Assembly: GCA_019188255.1 (NCBI GenBank)
Contig: JAETXT010000006.1
Coordinates: forward strand, 434,001 to 498,000
DNA: 64,000 nt
Direction of reading: 5' to 3'
Source: Verticillium longisporum
Lineage: Eukaryota; Ascomycota; Sordariomycetes; Glomerellales; Plectosphaerellaceae
Shown here: piece after piece, positions 34,598-45,870 of the stretch
Layout: the number at the start of each line of letters is the position of its first letter
How positions within the stretch are numbered: position 1 is the stretch's first letter
Program-made: the position numbers and the translations under genes
Notes under the pieces: model-generated
Told to the model about the DNA's origin: nothing
The model's input: only the letters and a program-made list of their open reading frames with translations
Database searches by the model: none

Positions 34598-37108
34598 ATG
34601 AGCGACAGCACTCCCAGCCAGCAGGGTGGCGGCCAGTCAAACGGCCACCACAACTCGAAGATCCCTCGAGTTCTGGCTTGCGTCTTGTGCCAGCATCGCA
34701 AAATCAAGTGCGATCGCAATACCCCGTGCTCAAACTGTCTCAAGGTACGTCTTCTTACACGTGTATACGTCGTGCCACTCCCCTCTCACTCTACCACGTG
34801 CCCCGATATTGACATTCCTAGGCCAACGTCCCATGCACACCGTCCACTCCTGCTCCCGTCCGTAAGCGGAGGCGGCCTAACCAAGATCTCCAGGAGAGAC
34901 TTGCACGCTGTGAGGCTTTGCTAAAGCAGTACGCCAATACATCCGGTCCGCTACCTGACGGCATGAATCCATCCCTCAATCCCGGAACGCCCGCTTCGTC
35001 TGTTCTTGCCCCCAGCCAGCTCCCCTACACCCCGGGACCTATATCCGCCGCTACGGCGCAGTCGATGTCTTCGGCTGCTGCGTCGCCCACACCTGGCTAT
35101 AACCTCCTGCCGTCTGCACCCACTCCAGCGGAAGACAAATCACCAAAGCCATGGAAGCCGTCTGGCAAGCTTGTCGTCGAAGATGGCAGCGTCAAGTTCA
35201 TGGACAGTCACATGTGGACCATTATCCATGAGAATGTGAGTCGCGAGTTTCACGCATGGCGCTGATGTGCACCTGCTCACACCATCTAGGTTGCCGCCAT
35301 GCGAGCCATCGTTGACGCCGAGGCAATGGACGAGGCGAGCCCCTTCGCCTCTGACGCTCCAACGCCCGATGACAATGTTGACCTTTTACTCAACGACTTT
35401 GCTTCCATTGATCTCGAGGACGTTGTACCTTCGCCGGTTCAGATCTTCCGCCTCTGGCAGGTATTCCTCGAGCGAGTCAACCCACTCTCCAAGCTCGTGC
35501 ATGTTCCAACATTGCAACCCATTGTTGTTGAGGCAGCGGCCAATCACCGCAATGTCGCCAACAACATTCAAGCCCTGCTCTTCTCGATCTATCTGATATC
35601 GACCATCACAATGTCAGAGACGGAGTCGAGGCAAATGCTGGACACGTCAAGAAACGAAGCGATCAAAAAGTTTACCATTGGCGTTAAATCGGCACTGACG
35701 CGGGTCAACTTCTTGAAGAACTATGACATGACCACATTGCAGGCTCTCGTTCTGTACCTGGTGAGTGAACATGTGCTTGTGGCCCTCCCGGATTCTAATC
35801 TCTCGCCCTCTGCAGATTTCCCTCCAGGGTCGATACAACCGACACGCAGCCTGGGTCCTCAGCGGCGTTCTCATCCGCATCGCTCACAAAATGGGCCTTC
35901 ATCGTGACGGCGAAACTCTGAACCTGACTGCGTTCGAGATCGAAACACGAAGGAGGGTTTGGTGGCAGATTCTCATGCTTGACTCAAAGTTTGCATTAGT
36001 CTCTGGATTCAACGACACCCTACTGCCATGGGGCTGGGATACCAAGATTCCTTCCAACGTCAACGATGCCGATCTGTTCCCTGGCTCGACAGAACCACTT
36101 CAACCACGCGAGGGGCCGACCGAAATGATTTTCTGCATCCTCCTTTACGAGATTGGCAAGTTCATCTCGCAGAACCGCCTCCCCGACTTTGAGGAAGTCG
36201 TCCTGCTCGGCCAAGGTCCGGAACCTGGCACCGCCCCTGGTGACTCGATTCGGGCCTCTCTCGACAGATACAATGCCATGGTGGATGGGCTCGAAGAGCG
36301 GCTCATTGCTATTGAACAGCGTTATCTCGATATCTCAGCCGGACCGACACACCTCATGTCCAGCCGTCTTCGCCCCATGATTCTCGACAAGATCCGCCAC
36401 ATGCTCATCCCGACGCGTGAAACGCCAGAATGGGGCTCCGAGGTGTTTAACGTCCAAGACAACATTTTCCGCATCTCTCTTTTCCACCAGGAGCACAACT
36501 TGACATATTACGAGCTGCAAGACAATCAAAGCTTCCTTTGGTTCCACAAGCTTCACTTTCAGTTTGAAGTATTCGCCTTCCTCGTCGGCCAGCTCTACCA
36601 GCGCCGCCAGACGGGCTCCCTCGCTGACCGCATGTGGCACGTCATTGACCAGGTGTACATGTACCACGAGGAGCTCTGGGACATGTCGCAAAAGCAATAC
36701 TCGGAGCTCGCGGCCTTCATCGTCAGGGCGTGGGCCAAGCGCGAGCGCGCTCTCACGTCCATGTGTACTCCCTTTGACGTGCCTGTCTGCGTTCCCAAGC
36801 TTCAGGACAGGGTCCCTCAACCGAGCTCGGGGGCGTCGAGCAACGGCCCCAGCCCCGCACAGCCGGGCCACATGGAGATGCCGCACCTGAACAATGGGGG
36901 CGCGCCGCATACTGATGGGCAATTGGACTTTTTGGGCAACTTTTTCGACAACTCGCCGCTGGACTGGGACATGTGGGGTGACATGGGCGTTGTCGCCAAT
37001 GGCAACCTTGGGTCGTCTGGACCAACAACATCGCAACCCGGGACAGCATCGGGCGTGTTTTCGGGCTTTGGAAATTTCGGAACACAGCCGCCACCACCAC
37101 GGTGGTGA
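34598..37108 (+). CDS. Zn2Cys6 transcription factor with fungal-specific regulatory domain
   Basis: Four exons: 34598..34744, 34822..35235, 35290..35760 and 35816..37108; all phases are exact, giving 774 residues. The binuclear zinc cluster (residues ~28-56) is split by intron 1: [27 protein letters not shown], i.e. CX2CX6CX5CX2CX6C. It is followed by a basic linker (RKRRRPNQ) and a short heptad-like stretch ([15 protein letters not shown]). The middle holds a fungal-specific regulatory domain ([83 protein letters not shown]). The C-terminus is Gly/Asn/Pro-rich with an acidic-aromatic DWDMWGDMG, a possible activation segment. Target genes cannot be inferred from position. Confidence 0.92.
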
Positions 37109-38716
37109 ACGGGCACGAGATGGCGGTTTATGAGCTCTGGAGACTGGGCGTCGAGAGGTGGCCACTGACGATGCGAGAGAGCATTGTCAACACTGGCTGG
37201 TGAAGCTGTACGATGAGGGGGTTCATGATGGAACATAGACGGGAGATGCACACTTTACGGACACGAGACGACGGGAAAGTTTCAGGGATGACGGGCGACA
37301 CGGGCGCGGTGTACAGTGAGACCAACCTCTCCTCTATTGGGTTTTCAGTTTTTGGCTTTTTATTCCCGTCTGCGTTTACGACGCCTGTCTTTTCGACCCC
37401 ACGATGCGTGTGCCTTTATTTTGGTAGTAGAAATGGGACTGGCGTTATTGTTGCGTTTGGCAATAGGCAAGAGGCGGTGAATGCGCACGCAGATCTCATG
37501 CTCGAAATCCAACTACTTCTCGTCGCTACGGGCAGCTCCCTTTTTCCATCCAACCCGACCGTCGGGCGTATTCGGGTTCGGAATTTCTTGAAGAAAAGGA
37601 CGACACGAGAAGAAAGGCGAGGAAGAGTGATGTAGTGGAGTCCGCCCGCCCCCTTTCTTGGCCCTTTCGGGCAGCTCGGACACCGCGCGCGCCGGAAAGG
37701 CCAAGGAGCCCGTCTCGTCGCATTGTTTGTTGCGACGGCACGACCGACACAAAGTAACGTCCCCCCCTTTTCCCGCCAGCAGTTGGGTTTTTCCCATTAT
37801 ACCTTCGGGACGGAGCCGCGTATATCTGCCGAGAACAAATGCATCGCGCCCGTTCGTACCGGTGTGCCGTTGTGGGGAATTGCATGTCGATTTTGTTTGT
37901 ATTTTTTTTTAAGTAAGCGAGACGGCTTCAGTCCATCACTCTCTGCCTCTGCCTCTATAACGAGCATGCATTTAACGGGAGTTGGTTCCGGGGAAAACCC
38001 ACCCGGAAGATGGGATGGGACCGGGGGGCTCCAGTATGCGGGCGGGCGGCACGGCGGCCTTGTGGGCTTGCAGTTCTGTATGTGACGGGAGAATGGGGGA
38101 TGAGGGAGGGGGGCAGCAAGGGGCCGGGTGCCGGAAGAGAGGGTGGTCAGGTGAGGGTGGCACAACGAGGAAGAGAGGGGTTGATCGACTGGGGTTGTTG
38201 GCACGATTGGCGATGATGGACTATTTTTTTTTGGCTGTGCCGTTGCAGTTTCCTAGCTGCTGGGAAGGAGGGCCTTGACGAGCTGGGGGGATGGATGATC
38301 TGATCGCAGTTGGTTTCGGGGCTCCCATCCAGCTTGAACTTTACAGATATCAATCGGCGCTGCAGGTTGTCGTGGTCTGATGTGCACTGCATACCGGCCG
38401 GATTGGCGTTCGTGGCGCTTTGGGGTATTTCACGATGGAGTCTCGCTTTCGCGATAGGGTGCGTCCCATCTCGGTCGTGTTCTTATTCGGTTTCGCAAGT
38501 GGTAGCCGCACTTGTCATGTTGTCTTTCGTGACATACTTTGAAGGATGGCATGTTGTCATGAGACGGCACCATGCTCAGAGGCGGTAGACGAAGACGAAA
38601 GAGCTGGAACCGGAAGCCACATGTCAAGGACGAAGACTCTAGACGCCTGTCGAACGTCAGCGCAAGCATGATGTACCAAAGACGCACTCTATTGGCGACC
38701 TTCTGTATCGGCTACA
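37109..38716. other. Convergent intergenic region of 1.6 kb
   Basis: 3' sides of the Zn2Cys6 gene (plus) and mod5 (minus). GC-rich and simple; no supported ORF. Confidence 0.5.
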
Positions 38717-40273
38717 TCACGGCGCAGGCAAGTCAAATGCACTCAACCCTATCTCGGGGCTCGAGTCCCTAGACTCGGCGGCTATGGCTACCTCTGCCTC
38801 CTTTTCCGGCCTTGCCTCCGGCTCGACCACGACGAGCGCCCGTCTCTTCGTCCTGCGCGCGATGGCATGGTGCCTCTTGCTGCGCATGTGCTTCTCCCAG
38901 TCCTGCTCCGTCGTGCAGGTGACCTGGCACAGCTGGCACGTCTTCTGGCACGGCGTGCGCCCTGCCGTCTCCGTCTCGAGGACCTTGCGCGCCAGCGGCG
39001 ACAGGCCGACCGGCTCAGGCGTGGGCTCGCCGCCGAGGAACTGTCGCGCGATGGCGGCGGCGGGCTCGGCAACGTTGGCGGCCCACTGGGCCACGTCCGT
39101 GCTGTCGAGGAGGAAGAGGCTGTCCATGGCGCCGGGCTGCCCCTGCAGGCGCGGCACGACCTTTGTCGTGATCCAGCGGACCTGCGACTTGGCGTAGCGC
39201 CGCGTCGACGCCTTCATGTCCTCGAGGCCTTGCGCCTTGCGCTTCTCGACATCTGGGTCGGCGGGCGTCGCGGCGGCAGCGTGGAGGTATGGCTGGAACT
39301 CCTTAAAGCCGATCGACTGCCAGATGCCCTTTGTATAGTCCACCTCTTCGCCCGACGCCTCCCTGGCCCGGACGTGGTTCTGCATCTGCAGCACCTCGTC
39401 CATGAGGCCGACGTCCAGCATCTTGTCCACGCGTTTGTCGAGGCGCGGCTTGAGCACCTCGGGCTCCGAGTAGACCCAGAAGAGGAGATTCTCCCAGGGC
39501 CCACGGGGCGCCGTCTCGGCGGCGGCGGCGGCGACGGTGCGGCACTTCTGCTCGGCGTAGATCTCCGACGCCGGCCGCCCGTGGCTGAGGTAGATCTGCA
39601 GCGAGCGCGAGATCTTGCGCCGGTCGTTGGGATGCCACTTGTCGGCCATGACGGGGTCGACGTCGCGCAGCTTGGCCAGGATGACCTCTGTCGGCTCGTC
39701 GAGGATCGGGAAGCGGCCGGCGTCGGATGCAGGGGCCACGTCGGCGGCCGCCGCAGCCTCTCCGTCGTCATTGTGGTCGGGCCCGACGAAAATGTCCTCG
39801 AACAGCAGCGCGTTGGTGTAGTAGTGCGTGCCGCCGACGACGATGGGGAGGTTGCCCCTGCTGCGTATCTCGCGTATGACTTTGTTGGCCTCGCGCTTGA
39901 AGTCGCCGACGATCCAGGCCCGCTCGTCGGGGGGGGTGTGGTCGTGGGGGTGGTGGGGGATGCCGCGGCGCTCGACAGTCGTCATCTTGTTGGTGATGAC
40001 GGGGAGGCCTTGGTACAGCTGCATGGCGTCGGCGTTGATGACCTCGCCGCGGAAGCGCGTCGCGAGTTCGACGGCGAGGTCGGACTTGCCGGTGCCGGTC
40101 GAGCCTAGGATGACCACGAGGGGTTCCTTGGGCGGGGATCTCGGGGTCATGGTGCCCATTGTGCGAGCATGGCGGGAGACTGCCTTGAGCATGCGACGAT
40201 GGTTGTGATGGGTGGGTTTGGCAGTGGGTGGGAGACGGCAGGCGAGGGCTCGAAGTATGACAGATGGCCTCAA
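38717..40273 (-). CDS. mod5: tRNA dimethylallyltransferase (Mod5/MiaA family)
   Basis: Intact single-exon frame of 518 residues. It transfers an isopentenyl group from dimethylallyl diphosphate to A37 of certain tRNAs. The P-loop GSTGTGKSDLA lies at ~57-67, followed by the family motifs INADAMQLYQGLPVITNK, HHPHDH...W.VGDFKREA and LPIVVGGTHYYT, then the tRNA-binding helices (DPVMADKWHPNDRRKISRSL, GPWENLLFWVYSEPEVLKPR, YTKGIWQSIGFKEF). A C-terminal U1-like C2H2 finger (C-QL-C ... H-MRSKR-H), typical of eukaryotic members, precedes a basic tail. The first ~45 residues are Arg/Ala-rich and acid-free with further Mets (MLKAVSRH, then MGTM), so alternative starts may give mitochondrial and cytosolic/nuclear forms as in yeast. 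It is divergent from sec61 across ~620 bp. Confidence 0.95.
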   Translation of the reverse strand: MRPSVILRALACRLPPTAKPTHHNHRRMLKAVSRHARTMGTMTPRSPPKEPLVVILGSTGTGKSDLAVELATRFRGEVINADAMQLYQGLPVITNKMTTVERRGIPHHPHDHTPPDERAWIVGDFKREANKVIREIRSRGNLPIVVGGTHYYTNALLFEDIFVGPDHNDDGEAAAAADVAPASDAGRFPILDEPTEVILAKLRDVDPVMADKWHPNDRRKISRSLQIYLSHGRPASEIYAEQKCRTVAAAAAETAPRGPWENLLFWVYSEPEVLKPRLDKRVDKMLDVGLMDEVLQMQNHVRAREASGEEVDYTKGIWQSIGFKEFQPYLHAAAATPADPDVEKRKAQGLEDMKASTRRYAKSQVRWITTKVVPRLQGQPGAMDSLFLLDSTDVAQWAANVAEPAAAIARQFLGGEPTPEPVGLSPLARKVLETETAGRTPCQKTCQLCQVTCTTEQDWEKHMRSKRHHAIARRTKRRALVVVEPEARPEKEAEVAIAAESRDSSPEIGLSAFDLPAP

Positions 40274-40891
40274 AGCAGAAACGGCAACGTGGCAGGAGAT
40301 GATGCGAAGCCCAACGAAGCGCGAAGAAGCGGGTGCCTGGGGATAGCTTCACCACGAGAATGCTAGAATGCACGGCAAAATGCGTCACAAAGTACGAGAA
40401 CAGGAAGGACCCTGACAGACAACAGTCAGACACAGCACTGCAACCGAGACGGAAGAAAAGCGGGTCCGGGGGAAGGACGGTTGCGGGTTAGGGTCTTCTA
40501 TATCTACAGGGGCCTTTCAGGGGACCTCTCAGCGGGCACTGGGCTGGACATTGGAGGACCTCGAGGTCACGTGCCCTCCCCACACCCAAGCACCTCTGGA
40601 CACATAGACAATTTGGAGTTTTGAAGCCAGATCGCAGGGCCGATTCGAGCCACGACCCTCTTTCGGCTTCCACCCACCCCTTCCCCTTCCATTCCCCCCA
40701 ATCCATCAAGCTCGACTCTCACCAAGCTTCTTCCCTCCTTAATATCCCCCTCCCCCCTTCCCCCCCCGAATCCGCTCCTCACGACATCCAACCTGGGCCA
40801 TCGCCGCTCAGCTTCTTCTTCTTCTTCTATCCCATCTGCTGGGCGAATTGGAACCCCTTTTGTGTTTTTTTCCTTCTGAACAGCCGCCATC
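40274..40891. promoter_or_regulatory. Shared mod5/sec61 upstream region
   Basis: Divergent promoter interval. The sec61 side (about 40640-40890) is strongly C/T-rich, a typical leader of a highly expressed fungal gene. Confidence 0.5.
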
Positions 40892-42602
40892 ATGAGTTCC
40901 TGTGAGTACTTTCTCCCGACAGCTTCGTCCGAGCTGCTTCTTCTGCCCCCCAAAAAGCTGTGCCCACGCGCTGCATGGTTCCCTCTCGCCACATCGACCT
41001 CGACCAGCATGCATCGAATGCATTGCTTCATTTGCTCGAACGGGCCGTCGAGCTTCCCGGAGAGAGAGCTTCGAAACAGCATCGCACACCTGAGAGCGCA
41101 TCATGCTGACCCGACGCGACAGTGCGCTTCCTTGACCTGGTCAAGCCCTTCGTGCCGTTCCTCCCTGAGGTTCAGCAGCCGGAGACCAAGATTCCCTTCA
41201 ACCAGAAGCTGATGTGGACGGCCCTGACCCTCCTCATCTTCCTCATCATGAGCCAGATGCCCCTCTACGGCATTGTCTCCTCGGACAACTCCGACCCCTA
41301 TACTGGCTGCGTATGGTCATGGCGAGTAACCGCGGTACCCTCATGGAGCTCGGTATCACCCCCATCATCTCCTCCGGCATGGTCTTCCAGCTCCTCGCCG
41401 GCACCCACATGATCGACGTCAACCTTGACCTCAAGTCCGACCGCGAGCTGTACCAGACCGCCCAGAAGCTCCTCGCTTTCGTCCTGTCCGCCGGTACCGC
41501 CACCGTCTACGTCTTCTCTGGCCTCTACGGCCCTCCCTCCGACCTCGGTGCCGGTATCGTCTTCCTGCTCATCCTCCAGCTCGTCGTCGCCGGCATGATT
41601 GTCATTCTCCTCGACGAGCTTCTGCAGAAGGGATACGGCCTCGGCTCCGGCATCTCGCTGTTCATCGCCACCAACATTTGCGAGTCCATCATGTGGAAGG
41701 CCTTCTCCCCCACGACCATCAACACCGGCCGTGGCCCCGAGTTTGAGGGTGCCGTCATTGCCCTCTTCCACCTGCTCCTCACCTGGCCCAACAAGCAGCG
41801 TGCTCTGCAGGAGGCTTTCTACAGGCAGAACCTCCCCAACATTATGAACCTCCTCGCCACCCTGGCCGTCTTTGGCGCCGTCATCTACCTCCAGGGCTTC
41901 CGCGTCGAGATCCCCGTCAAGTCCTCGCGCCAGCGTGGTGCTCGCGGCTCCTACCCCGTCCGCCTGTTCTACACCTCCAACATGCCCATCATGCTGCAGT
42001 CGGCTCTGTCCTCCAACGTCTTCCTCATCAGCCAGATGCTCTACTCCCGCTTCTCTGACAACCTCCTCGTCCGTCTCTTCGGTGTCTGGGAGGCCAAGGA
42101 GGGCACCTCGCAGCTGTCTGCCATCTCCGGTCTTGCCTACTACATGTCCCCCCTCAACATGAAGGACGCTCTGATTGACCCTATCCACACGGTCGTCTAC
42201 ATCGCCTACATGCTGACTGCCTGCGCCGTCTTCTCCAAGACCTGGATCGAGGTGTCTGGTTCCAGCCCCCGCGATGTCGCCAAGCAGCTCAAGGACCAGG
42301 GTCTCGTCATGGCCGGTCACCGTGACCAGTCCATGTACAAGGAGCTCAAGCGCATCATTCCCACTGCCGCCGCCTTCGGTGGTGCCTGCATTGGTGCTCT
42401 CTCTGTCGCCAGTGACCTCATGGGCGCCCTCGGCTCCGGTACCGGTACCCTTCTGGCTGTCACGTAAGTTCATAACCCGAGACGATGCCTCCCACATGTT
42501 TCATCCACTAACTTGACCTCCCACAGCATCATCTACGGCTACTTCGAGATCGCCGCCAAGGAGGGTGACCTTTCGGGCATGAAGGGCATGATCATGGGCT
42601 AG
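40892..42602 (+). CDS. sec61: Sec61 alpha subunit (ER translocon), one frameshift
   Basis: Channel-forming subunit of the ER protein translocon. Exons: 40892..40901 (10 nt, MSS plus one base), 41123..42463 and 42527..42602. The product begins [20 protein letters not shown] and ends GMKGMIMG. It carries the family's membrane helices and motifs ([96 protein letters not shown]). After SSDNSDP the frame breaks at the four-base C run 41295-41298: one more C gives DPLYWLRM and an exact 475-residue protein. The gene is essential, so a sequence error is likely. Codon use is strongly biased (CTC, GCC, CGT), as in highly expressed fungal genes. SPLN also has one Pro fewer than I recall in relatives. 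Confidence 0.95.
40902..41122 (+). other. First intron of sec61 (221 nt)
   Basis: Donor GTGAGT after only ten coding bases, branch GCTGAC and acceptor GACAG. It is longer than other introns in the window. Confidence 0.8.
41295..41298 (+). other. Frameshift site in sec61
   Basis: GACCCCTATACTGG is read; GAC CCC CTA TAC TGG is needed for the invariant DPLYWLRM. One C short. Confidence 0.9.
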
Positions 42603-45600
42603 ATGTGTACGTCAGCTCAGGTTCAGGAAATCAACCTCCTCGACACCACGAAGCCTCTTCCTTTGTCTACGGAGGCTTCGGGCCGCCGCGTGAGAGACCC
42701 GGCGGGCCCATTGTGTAATATCAAGGAAAGATAAAAAAAGAAGTCATAAAGAGTCTTTTCATTTATGGCGTCACTTTACTACTGCCTCGATCGAAAAAAT
42801 GAGCTTCGAGGTACAAGGGTCCCCAGAGGTGGCGGCATCGCTGCGCATCGTCAGCGAGCATGATGTTTTTGGTCCTGACAGTCTCGACGCGTGAGGAGAC
42901 TGGCGGGAGTGTACCAAAGAAAGGTGTATGCAATCAAATTTTAAGCGCATTGGCCTGATCATGTCTGTGATTTCTGTCGTGCACCGCTTTTCTGTTGTCT
43001 GGTAGATGCGAGATGGGCCATCCTCGGGTGACCAATGGGGAGTAAAAGAAAGGACATTGCTATGCGTGTGCTATCAACGAGCTGTCTCCAACCATCCTAA
43101 ATCCTTCGGACCGCTACTTGGAACAGGACTCGGAACCGTATCTCGCGGAACAGCGGATCATCTGGCTCGTGTCGGGTCAGTGAGGTCGACTCGATCGCGA
43201 TCGGTCGATGGTGCAAGCCACCCGCAGAAGGGCATGTATGTTCATTTTGAATTATATTTACCGCGAATCCAGCATCGGACGCGTCTTTGTGTGAGTAAAA
43301 CCATACACAAGGAGAAATCCCCATCCCTTGGGCCCAGAGACGAGACAAGGGAATCCCGCTCCCCCATCGGCGCGCGCGTCGTCCCTGGAATGGGCCGTGA
43401 CATACCAGCGGGTCGCGGTGTCCCCCCCCTACCTCTCCCCTAACCCCCAGGGTCAGCCATCGACAGTAGGGTTCGTGCTACAATGTCACGACCAATCGGC
43501 CGTTTAGCGATTTGGCAGCAGCGGATACTGCGTCGAATCGGACGGGCGTGATGGTCTTGGAGGGCTGGTTGCTGCATATATCGCCCGTCACTTGACCAGG
43601 GCGTTTAGTGGATTCGGCTGCTACCCTATATTCCGAGCGAGACGCTACTGGACGTCTTCCCAAGAAAAGGCAGACGAATTACAGCGTTGCAGGGACGATC
43701 AGAGTTTCTGTCATTGTCTCACCGCCGCGGCGCTCGATGTACAGTACAGGGAACAGCAGAGGTTTGGCTTGCGTGCCCCTTCCATTCTCCTCCCCGCAGG
43801 GCCGAGAGGGCGGCGGGCGCGCGGACCGAGACAGGCGCATGCCCGGATGCCTTCGTTTCTGTGGTGGGTGACACTGCAGGGGCGGGCGGGCGGGTGTCAG
43901 ACTGTTTCCTTCGTGCTTGGTTCGCTACTGCTGTGCTGCTGTGCTGCTCAGCTGCTCATTTGCTCTCTGGAGAGTCAGCAGCATCTGATAATGGAGGCAT
44001 ATGGCCAATGGGGTTCGTTGGCGAGCTGTTGCTGGGGGAAGGGGGGCGGTGCCGGTCTCGGAGGGGACCGTGTTATCTGATCTGATCGAAGGGATGGATG
44101 AACGGACATCCTGTGCTGAGGCCTTCAGCAATGGAAGAGGCTCCTTTCACTGGGTGAGGTAGCTATGGACTCAATCGAGATGCGTAGCGTTGGAGTCGAG
44201 TCCCCCCGTCACTCGCTCGGCACCCACGGCGAATACTACATACGTACGTGGTGGGCAATGGGGCGGGCTCGAGTCAAAAGGCGTGCTAGGGCTGGATTGC
44301 GTGCGTCAGACCGCGGCGCGCGCTGCGATGTGGTCGAACGGCACTGCTGGGAGGGAGCACGCACAGTAGTGTGCACAAACGCCATGTGCGTTGACGGTTC
44401 GTTAGCGCAGTCGGTGCCCAGGGTTTTGGACGGTAGAGCTCGGCGCGGTCTCACGCTGACATCATGGAACGGGCGAGTTCCTCCGCCGTGTATGTGCTCA
44501 ATGCTTTGTATGGCAAGGCGATAGTCGTTATTGCATAATAATAATAATAATGTCGGCAATCTCTGGTTGGAATCGCATTGGGTCATCTGGTATCAAGGAG
44601 GCTTGCATCGGTGCCCCGGCGTAGGTAGGGTAAAGCGTTGCGAGAGCAGGACGGGTTGTGTGCGGTGTGACTAGACGCGCAGAGGGAGGTGGGAAATGAT
44701 GTCCTGGGACCTCAGGGTGGCAGGCGTAAGGTGCTAGCCGGACAAGCCAGGGCAAGGGGTCGGCATTGGGAGGCCAGGAAAGTAGGGCCGGGCAGAGGAG
44801 CAGGCAGTGCTGGAAAAGCTTCTTCACTCGAGACTGACCGCAAAGCGCAATGGCGGTCTGGCTGATCGACCCTGTAGACATGGATAATAGAGTCTGGCGA
44901 TGCTGCGAAGCAACCTCACTCACAGACGGCGACAACCCGTACACGCTCGAGTGTGTGTGTGTAAGCACCTTAACAAACGGAGGGCACTGCACAAACGGAG
45001 GCAGGGAACCGTGGGCCGAAGAAATTCTTCAGTGGGGTAAAATGCTGTGGAGGAGCGGATTGCACGGCGGTGGAGTGGCGAGGGTATCCAAGTGGGGCGA
45101 TCGTGCCTGCTTCAAGTTCTCCAGGCGTCGGTTGCTGCTTCCTACTGTCATGAAGCTCCACCAGCTGCACCTGCCCTGCTACGGCCCTCCCATGCCCGGC
45201 GCCGCGTTGCCAGTCCCGTGGAACTCAGAGCTCCATATTCTCATACGTGCTGGTGCCCTCGCAGTCCCGATCATCTGGATCTCTCTCTCTGCCTCTGACC
45301 CTGTGCTCAGTCTCCTCGCGTCTTTCTCTGTCTCTTCCTATCCTCCTCTCCCTCTCGAAAGGAAAATCGTCGACAGACAGGGCCCCGACAACAAGGCCCA
45401 GTGCTCCTGCCACACTAAGACAATCGAAATACGGATAGCGGCCCTGACGTGACCGCCTCTTCCCTGTCACGAGCCCACGACTAATTCCAAAAGTATTCCC
45501 TGGCCCGACAGTCTCGCGAGTCGCGACTCCACCTTGCAACCTACATCTTTGCCGCTCAGGCTGTCCACTTTTGGATTTCGAACGGCCTTGCGTGTCTGTT

Positions 45601-45870
45601 GCTTCTTTTTGCTCACTCACCAAACGGCGACGGCCCATCACCATTGACGATTGTGGCCATTGGCGACGTCCTTGACCAGTCCCTGCGACCGGATCCTCAC
45701 CAACAAGTCATTGTCGATCATCTACACAGCACAATCTGTCTGCGCGCCGCCTATTCTCCTTCCCCGCCCTCCTGGTGTTGGGTCGAGCGCAAACTGCCCG
45801 GAACCGAGGCTACCCACCCCGGCAAGTCGCAGACGCGGACACCGTCACCGAACGTATATAGCAACGGATC
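42603..45870. other. Gene-poor interval of 3.3 kb
   Basis: The sec61 3' region (A-rich near 42720-42750), then no protein-like frame. An AAT microsatellite lies at about 44537-44550. A run at 44400-44413 resembles a tRNA A-box (TAGCGCAGTCGGT), but no matching B-box or cloverleaf follows. The last 300 bp are leader-like. Confidence 0.45.
44537..44550 (+). repeat. AAT trinucleotide microsatellite
   Basis: About five ATA/AAT units in non-coding DNA. Confidence 0.7.

Noticed and set aside
38867..40108. 413-codon plus-strand frame
   Set aside because: Antisense shadow of mod5; no motifs.
41298..42497. 399-codon minus-strand open frame
   Set aside because: Antisense shadow of sec61 caused by its biased codon use.
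44400..44470. tRNA-like A-box (TAGCGCAGTCGGT)
   Set aside because: The D-stem cannot pair and no B-box (GGTTCGANNCC) or acceptor stem follows at the right distance.
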